Shown here piece by piece: positions 59,027 to 64,000 of a DNA stretch of 64,000 nucleotides. Position numbers and translations under genes: made by a program. The stretch spans positions 248,001 to 312,000 of the forward strand of contig JAIEOV010000007.1 in the NCBI GenBank assembly GCA_019750135.1, read 5' to 3'. This stretch comes from Reyranella sp. GTDB taxonomy: Bacteria; Pseudomonadota; Alphaproteobacteria; Reyranellales; Reyranellaceae. The stretch's first letter is position 1. Each line of letters begins with the position of its first letter. The notes beneath the pieces were generated by a model. That model worked only from the letters and a program-made list of their open reading frames with translations. It did no database searches and was not told the DNA's origin.

Positions 59027-59965
59027 TCAGGCGATCGGCGGCAGACCTTCGCCAACACGGATATCATTGATGACCTCCTTCACGCGCTGGCGAAGAGGCT
59101 TGTACTGCAGCCCGAACTCTTCGATGAGACGTCGATTGTCGATCAGATAGTTTCCGGAGATCTCACGGCCACCGGCCTGCGCCTCAAATCGAATGTCCGC
59201 ATCGGGCAGGAATTCGCGCACCAAGGCCGCCAATTCGCCCAAGCTGACCGCGAACCCGCCGGAATTGTAGGTGCTGTGTTTCGGCTTGTCGGCAAGCGCA
59301 ACCCGCGCGAACGCTTCGGCCATGTCTTCGACGTGAATGACGCATCGCATCGTGTCGGCGTGCGGAAAACTAACGGACTGCCCGCGTGCCGGCTGGCACA
59401 TGCAATTCACATGATCGATCGAGCCGAACTTCTTGTCGGGGCCCGTTACATTGGCCGGACGGATACAGGTAATCGTCATGCCGTAGGCGCGTCGGTAGTC
59501 GTGGGCCTGCCATTCGTTGATGATCTTGTTGACCGCGTACTGCGTCTCGCCGCCTCGCTCGTCGGTCTCATCGACCAGGCGTTCGCCAAACGCGGACTGC
59601 TGGCCACTGACGGCGACCGAGCTGGCGAAGACGGTATGCTTGACGCCGCAACGGCGCGCCGCCTCGAAGCAGTTGTCCATGCCCTGGATATCGAGCTTGA
59701 AAGCATCGTGGGGAGCGAGTTCGCCAATGAAGTAAGAAAGGTTGATCAGCCGTTCGGCGCGGGCTTCCTGAACCGCGCCGATGACGTCGTCGAACTGGGT
59801 CACGTCGCCACGCCTGACGGTGACCTTGTCGCCCCAGCGCGCGAAAGCAGCTCTCGCACCGGAAACATCGATATCCATGCAGGTGATGTCATGGCCGGCA
59901 GCGACCAGAAGGGGGATCATGCGCCGGCCGATGAAGCCTGCACCCCCCATTACCACGATGGACAT
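59027..59965 (-). CDS. NAD-dependent epimerase/dehydratase family protein
   Basis: This 312-residue extended SDR has the glycine motif VVMGGAGFIGRRMIPLL, the catalytic Ser in VFASSVAVSG and Tyr-x3-Lys in TQYAVNKIINEW, and a C-terminal substrate region (NSGGFAVSLGELAALV). These motifs fit nucleotide-sugar epimerases, but many relatives act on other substrates. ATG at 59963-59965 has GGGGAGAG upstream. It is 121 bp from the carboxylase gene, which reads the same way. Confidence 0.87.
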   Translation of the reverse strand: MSIVVMGGAGFIGRRMIPLLVAAGHDITCMDIDVSGARAAFARWGDKVTVRRGDVTQFDDVIGAVQEARAERLINLSYFIGELAPHDAFKLDIQGMDNCFEAARRCGVKHTVFASSVAVSGQQSAFGERLVDETDERGGETQYAVNKIINEWQAHDYRRAYGMTITCIRPANVTGPDKKFGSIDHVNCMCQPARGQSVSFPHADTMRCVIHVEDMAEAFARVALADKPKHSTYNSGGFAVSLGELAALVREFLPDADIRFEAQAGGREISGNYLIDNRRLIEEFGLQYKPLRQRVKEVINDIRVGEGLPPIA

Positions 59966-60086
59966 GTCTTCTCTCCCCTTTGTCACGCGCCGCTCGACTT
60001 GACCGCAGGCGCTACGTTACCGGCAGAGGGCGGAGCAAGGAAGCGGAGCGAGATGGAGTCGGCGCCGCGTTGCCAGCAACAACGCC

Positions 60087-63000
60087 TCACCAGGCGTCGA
60101 TCATCGGGCGCTTCTTGCCGGCGCGTGCCGGTCCAGGCCGGATGGCGGCCAGCATATTGACGACCCAGGCCCGCGTCTCGGCCGGGTCGATCACGTCGTC
60201 GAGCATGAAATTGGTCGAGCGGTTCAACGCCTTGCCGGCCTCGTAGGCCTGCGCGACCTTGTCCTCGAAGAATTTCAGGCGCTCCGCCGGGTCCGCGATC
60301 GCCGCGAGCTCGGCGCGAAAGCCCAGCTTGACCTGGCCCTCGATGCCCATCGGCGCGAACTCGCCGGTCGGCCAGGACACGTAGAAATAAGGCGCGCGAT
60401 AGTTGCCGCCCGCCATGGCGGCCTGCCCCAGGCCATAGGCCTTGCGCAGCACGATCGTGAAGTACGGAACGGTCATGTTGCAGCTGGTCAGGAAGAGGCG
60501 CGCGGCATGCCGGACCAGCGCCGTCTTCTCCGCCTCGGGCCCGACCATGATGCCGGGCGTATCGCACAGGTTGATGACCGGGAAGTCATAGGAATCGCAG
60601 AGCTGCATGAACCGGGCGCCCTTGTCGGATCCGTCCGAATCGACCGCGCCGCTCAGCTGCTTCGGATCGTTGGCCATCACGCCGACTGTCCGCCCTTCCA
60701 GCCGGATCAACGCCGTCACCATCGTGCGCCCAAAGTCGGGGCGCAGCTCGAGGATCGACCCTTCGTCGGCCAGCGTGCGGATGACGTCGCGCACCTCGTA
60801 GGAGCGCAACCGGTTCTCCGGCACGATATGGCGCATTCGCCGCTGATCCGGGGCGGTCCAAACCTTCAGAGGCCCCTGGAAATAGGTGAGATACCGCTTG
60901 GCGACGGCGACGGCTTCCGCTTCGTCGGCGACCAGGATGTCGACGACGCCGTTGCGCGTCTGCACCGGCATCGGGCCGATCTCCTCCGGCGCGAACACGC
61001 CGAGGCCGCCGCCCTCGACCATGGCCGGGCCGCCCATGCCGAGCGTGGTGTCGGCGGTCGCGATGATCACATCGCAGCAGCCGAGCAGCGACGCATTGCC
61101 CGCGAAGCAGCGGCCGGAGACGATGCCGATCAGCGGCACGAGCGCCGAGAGCTGACCGAAATGATGGAAGGTGTCGAACTGGATGAAGCCGCCATAGTCG
61201 TCGTCGCCGGGCCGGCCGCCCCCGCCTTCCGCGAACAGCACCAGCGGCATGCGACCGTCCTGGGCGACGTCGAGTATCTTGTCTGTCTTCCAGTGGTTGT
61301 GAACGCCCTGCGTGCCGGCGAAGACGGTGTAGTCGTAGGCCATCACGGCGACGCCGGTGGCGGGAGCCTCGAACAGGTGCCCGTTCACGCGGCCGACGCC
61401 GGCGACCAGACCATCGGCCGGACTGCGGGTCAGCAGATCGTCCATGGGCCGCCGATGGCGCTGCGCCGCCACGATCAGGGGGCCGTACTCGACGAACGTG
61501 CCGGGGTCGATCAGGTCGTCGACATTCTCGCGCGCGGTCCGATGGTTGGTCTTGTGACGGCGCTTGACCGCATCCGGCCGGTTCTCGTCGCGCGTCAAGG
61601 CCCGGCGCGCCAGCACCTCGGCCAGATCCGGGCGAATGGCATCGAGGTCGACTTCATCCGCACCGCTCACGGCCTCTGCCGCCACCTCGGACGGTTCGAG
61701 CGCGAGCAGCAGCTGGTCTTCCCAGAGGGTCTCGCCGGGCTCGACATGAATGGCCCGGACGATGCCGCCGGCCGTCGTCTTGATGACGTGTTCCATTTTC
61801 ATGGCTTCCATCACGGCAACCTCGGCCCCCGCCGGAACGGCGTCCCCGACCGCGACGGCAATGGAGATGACAGTGCCCTGCATCGGCGTCCGCACCGCGA
61901 TCATCCCGTCCGGCAGATCGTCGCTGACGCCCGCGGCGCCGACCGTCGGTTCCTGCCCCTCGCGTCCTGGCTCGCCGCGCGTCGCCTGGCCGTAGGCGAG
62001 CACGGAAAGGGGGTCGGCGGCATCGACCTTGGCACCGGCCCGGGCGCCCCGCTTCCTGTCCTGCTTCGCAGCCGCGTAGAGACGCGGATGGGCGGCCGCT
62101 GCCCTGGCAATCAGCGCGGGCGCCTTGGCCTCCACGAAGCCGGTCGAGAGGGTGCCGGCCCGCACATCCTCGTCCAACAGCACAGCCTGGAGAAAGGCGA
62201 TGTTCGTCGGCGCGCCCGCGATGTTGAATTCGCAGAGCGCCCGGTAGCCTTTGGCCGTCACGTCCTCGACACGGCCGGCGCGGGCGAAAACGATCAGCTT
62301 GGCAAGCAACGAATCGTAGGCCGGATTTGTCGCGTAGCCGGCATAGCCATAGCCGTCGACTCGAATATCCGGGCCGGACGGCGGCTCGAAGGTCCCGAGG
62401 ACACCCCCGCCCGGCTTGGCCGATCCGTCGGGCTGCATCGTCTCGACGTTGATGCGGAGTTGCATTGCCATGCCACGCACCGGCCCCGCGCCATTCGCAA
62501 GACCAAGCTCCGCCAGGGTGGCGCCGCCCGCGAGCCGGAGCTGCAGCTCGACCAGATCGAGGCCGGTAACCGCTTCCGTCACCGTATGCTCGACCTGCAG
62601 GCGCGGGTTCGCCTCGATGAAATAGAAAGCACCGCTCGCGCCATCGACGAGGAACTCGAACGTGCCGAGGCTGCGATAGTTGGCGGCGCGTGCGAGCGTC
62701 AGGGCGGCCTCCAGCAATCGCTGACGCACGTCCGCCTCCAGGTTCGGTGCAGGCGCGAACTCGACGAGTTTCTGCCGCTGGCGCTGGAGCGAGCAGTCGC
62801 GTTCCCACAGATGCGCGACCTCGGTCCCATCGCCGATGACCTGCACCTCGATGTGACGCGCGGGACGGACGAGTTGCTCGACGTAAAGATCGCCCGAGCC
62901 GAAGGCGGCCGTTGCCTCCGATCGGCAGCGGGTGAACGCCTCCCCCAGCTCGCCGGCCGCCAGGACCGGGCGCATGCCACGGCCGCCGCCGCCGGCGACC

Positions 63001-63479
63001 GCCTTGACCATCACGGCCGCGCCGGCGCCGAGGCCCGCCATGAACGCGCGGGCCTCTTCGAGAGTCGTGGGCGCCGCCGTACCCGGCAAGGTCGGCACGC
63101 CAACCGTGCGCGCAAGCTGCCGGGCCTGGTGCTTGTCGCCGAACAAGTCGAGGATCTCGGGCGTCGGACCGACGAAGGTGACTCCGGCCTCGGCGCAGGC
63201 ACGCGCAAAGGCCGCATTCTCCGACAGGAAGCCGTAGCCGGGGTGGATGGCCGTCGCGCCTGCCTCTCTCGCCGCGCGCAGGATGGCGGCACCATCCAGA
63301 TACGCAGCGACGCCGCGTCCCGGCAGGGCGATCGCCGAGTCGGCCCTCTCGACATGCAGGTTGGCGCTATCATCAGCGGGATAGATCGCAATGCTGCCCA
63401 TGCCGAGATCGGCGGCCGAGCGAAAGATGCGAATGGCAATCTCGCCGCGATTGGCGACGAGCAACTTCTGTCCTGTCAT
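60087..63479 (-). CDS. Single-chain acyl-CoA carboxylase (biotin carboxylase-BCCP-carboxyltransferase)
   Basis: One 1130-residue chain carries a biotin carboxylase (residues 1-460: KLLVANRGEIAIRIFRSAADLG, ATP loop KAVAGGGGRGMR, IEANPRLQVEHTVTE), a biotin carrier domain with biotinylated Lys561 (VMEAMKMEH), and the carboxyltransferase beta- and alpha-type halves (about 600-1130: FVEYGPLIVAAQ, VFAEGGGGRPGD, GRCFAGNASLLGCCDVII). This is the layout of the long-chain acyl-CoA carboxylases described from mycobacteria and Rhodopseudomonas, not the usual separate AccB/C/D. It carboxylates an acyl-CoA with bicarbonate and ATP; the acyl chain cannot be deduced. ATG 63479 with no good ribosome site. Confidence 0.92.
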   Translation of the reverse strand: MTGQKLLVANRGEIAIRIFRSAADLGMGSIAIYPADDSANLHVERADSAIALPGRGVAAYLDGAAILRAAREAGATAIHPGYGFLSENAAFARACAEAGVTFVGPTPEILDLFGDKHQARQLARTVGVPTLPGTAAPTTLEEARAFMAGLGAGAAVMVKAVAGGGGRGMRPVLAAGELGEAFTRCRSEATAAFGSGDLYVEQLVRPARHIEVQVIGDGTEVAHLWERDCSLQRQRQKLVEFAPAPNLEADVRQRLLEAALTLARAANYRSLGTFEFLVDGASGAFYFIEANPRLQVEHTVTEAVTGLDLVELQLRLAGGATLAELGLANGAGPVRGMAMQLRINVETMQPDGSAKPGGGVLGTFEPPSGPDIRVDGYGYAGYATNPAYDSLLAKLIVFARAGRVEDVTAKGYRALCEFNIAGAPTNIAFLQAVLLDEDVRAGTLSTGFVEAKAPALIARAAAAHPRLYAAAKQDRKRGARAGAKVDAADPLSVLAYGQATRGEPGREGQEPTVGAAGVSDDLPDGMIAVRTPMQGTVISIAVAVGDAVPAGAEVAVMEAMKMEHVIKTTAGGIVRAIHVEPGETLWEDQLLLALEPSEVAAEAVSGADEVDLDAIRPDLAEVLARRALTRDENRPDAVKRRHKTNHRTARENVDDLIDPGTFVEYGPLIVAAQRHRRPMDDLLTRSPADGLVAGVGRVNGHLFEAPATGVAVMAYDYTVFAGTQGVHNHWKTDKILDVAQDGRMPLVLFAEGGGGRPGDDDYGGFIQFDTFHHFGQLSALVPLIGIVSGRCFAGNASLLGCCDVIIATADTTLGMGGPAMVEGGGLGVFAPEEIGPMPVQTRNGVVDILVADEAEAVAVAKRYLTYFQGPLKVWTAPDQRRMRHIVPENRLRSYEVRDVIRTLADEGSILELRPDFGRTMVTALIRLEGRTVGVMANDPKQLSGAVDSDGSDKGARFMQLCDSYDFPVINLCDTPGIMVGPEAEKTALVRHAARLFLTSCNMTVPYFTIVLRKAYGLGQAAMAGGNYRAPYFYVSWPTGEFAPMGIEGQVKLGFRAELAAIADPAERLKFFEDKVAQAYEAGKALNRSTNFMLDDVIDPAETRAWVVNMLAAIRPGPARAGKKRPMIDAW

Positions 63480-63622
63480 GGGCGAGCGCTCTGGGAAGAA
63501 GAACAGCGAGGGGTACAGAAACGAACATCATAGCCCCTGACGCAATACCGCCAGTTCGACGCGCGGAAGATTCCCGCGGCGGCCTGCAGAGCCGGCGTCA
63601 GTGACGACTCAAGCGTGCCAGC

Positions 63623-64000
63623 CTACACCGCGTTGGCCTGACCCAACCCTCCCGGGAAGTGGCAGGCGACGCGCTGGCCTGGCACGACTTCCAGCAGAGG
63701 CGGCTCCTCCCGAGCGCAACGCTCTTCGGCGATCGGGCAGCGCGTGCGGAAGCGGCAGCCACTCGGCGGGTTCAGCGCGCTCGGCGGTTCGCCCTTCATC
63801 GGCACGTGCCGGCGCGTGCGCTCGACGCGGGGGTCGGGCACCGGCGCGGCGGAGATCAGCGTGCGCGTATAGGGATGCAGCGGACGCGCGAACAGCGCCG
63901 ACGCCGGACCGACCTCCATGATCTTGCCGAGATAGAGCACCGCGATGCGGTCGCAGACATGGCGCACCACGGCGAGATCGTGCGCGATGAACAGATAGGT
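63623..64000 (-). CDS. Peptide-type ABC transporter ATPase, 3' part only
   Basis: The frame runs off the right end of the window, so only the C-terminal 125 residues are seen. It starts after Walker B, with [30 protein letters not shown] (H-loop) and [16 protein letters not shown], followed by the cysteine tail [35 protein letters not shown] of DppF/OppF-type proteins. More transporter genes are expected beyond the window. Confidence 0.85.
   Translation of the reverse strand, partial: TYLFIAHDLAVVRHVCDRIAVLYLGKIMEVGPASALFARPLHPYTRTLISAAPVPDPRVERTRRHVPMKGEPPSALNPPSGCRFRTRCPIAEERCAREEPPLLEVVPGQRVACHFPGGLGQANAV

Noticed and set aside
60507..63533. A 1008-codon open frame antisense to the carboxylase
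   Set aside because: Basic, low-complexity composition and perfect conservation of carboxylase motifs on the other strand show it is a shadow frame.

Overview
The window reads as chromosomal DNA of a GC-rich alphaproteobacterium, most likely a soil or rhizosphere Rhizobiales/Reyranella-like lineage. The evidence is the urease plus Urt urea transporter cluster, a Bug/TctC-type binding protein, PQQ-dependent alcohol oxidation, a single-chain acyl-CoA carboxylase and an alphaproteobacterial-type intergenic palindrome. No tRNA, rRNA, CRISPR array, insertion sequence or prophage was recognised. The species call is inference.

Region 1 (269-12686) is one minus-strand nitrogen block reading ureD, ureA, a fused ureB-ureC gene, ureE, ureF, a DUF3995 membrane gene, ureG, hupE/ureJ, then urtA-B-C-D-E. 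Several junctions are 4-bp ATGA overlaps. A sigma-54-like promoter precedes urtA and a stable hairpin separates urtA from urtB. greB diverges from ureD with only 30 bp between start codons.

Region 2 (12734-22097) has two small genes sharing a TTGACT promoter element. It then has a seven-gene minus-strand operon: peptide-type ABC importer (binding protein, two permeases, two ATPases), an enolase-superfamily enzyme and a GFA-like protein. Two small exported proteins follow. Region 3 (22078-34936) is mixed: a LysR regulator divergent from threonine aldolase plus a Bug protein, a SLATT-domain gene with an apparent frameshift, a GT41 glycosyltransferase beside a secreted lectin-like protein, an MFS permease, a secreted hydrolase, an orphan peptide-binding protein, a TPR38-like protein and small redox/cupin genes.

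Region 4 (35691-48023) is a PQQ and ketone/alcohol oxidation block. It holds a sorbosone-dehydrogenase-like enzyme, a dihaem cytochrome c and pqqABCDE. Convergent to these lies a minus-strand run: a natural Baeyer-Villiger monooxygenase-esterase fusion, an ABC-2 exporter pair and a quinohaemoprotein alcohol dehydrogenase. An SDR diverges from the fusion gene. Together the enzymes could take an alcohol to a ketone, to an ester, to acid plus alcohol, and then oxidise that alcohol in the periplasm (inference).

Region 5 (48427-64000) is accessory: VOC, GST and amidohydrolase genes, a truncated XRE-type HTH remnant, a metallo-beta-lactamase-fold protein, a chloroperoxidase-like hydrolase, and an SDR. 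Two divergent winged-helix regulators follow, one fused to a STAND ATPase, with three 10-bp-phased direct repeats between them. An epimerase, the 1130-residue biotin carboxylase/carboxyltransferase and a partial peptide-ABC ATPase complete the window. The genes between about 50.8 and 58.9 kb look less GC-rich than the rest, which suggests acquired DNA, but I did not compute this.
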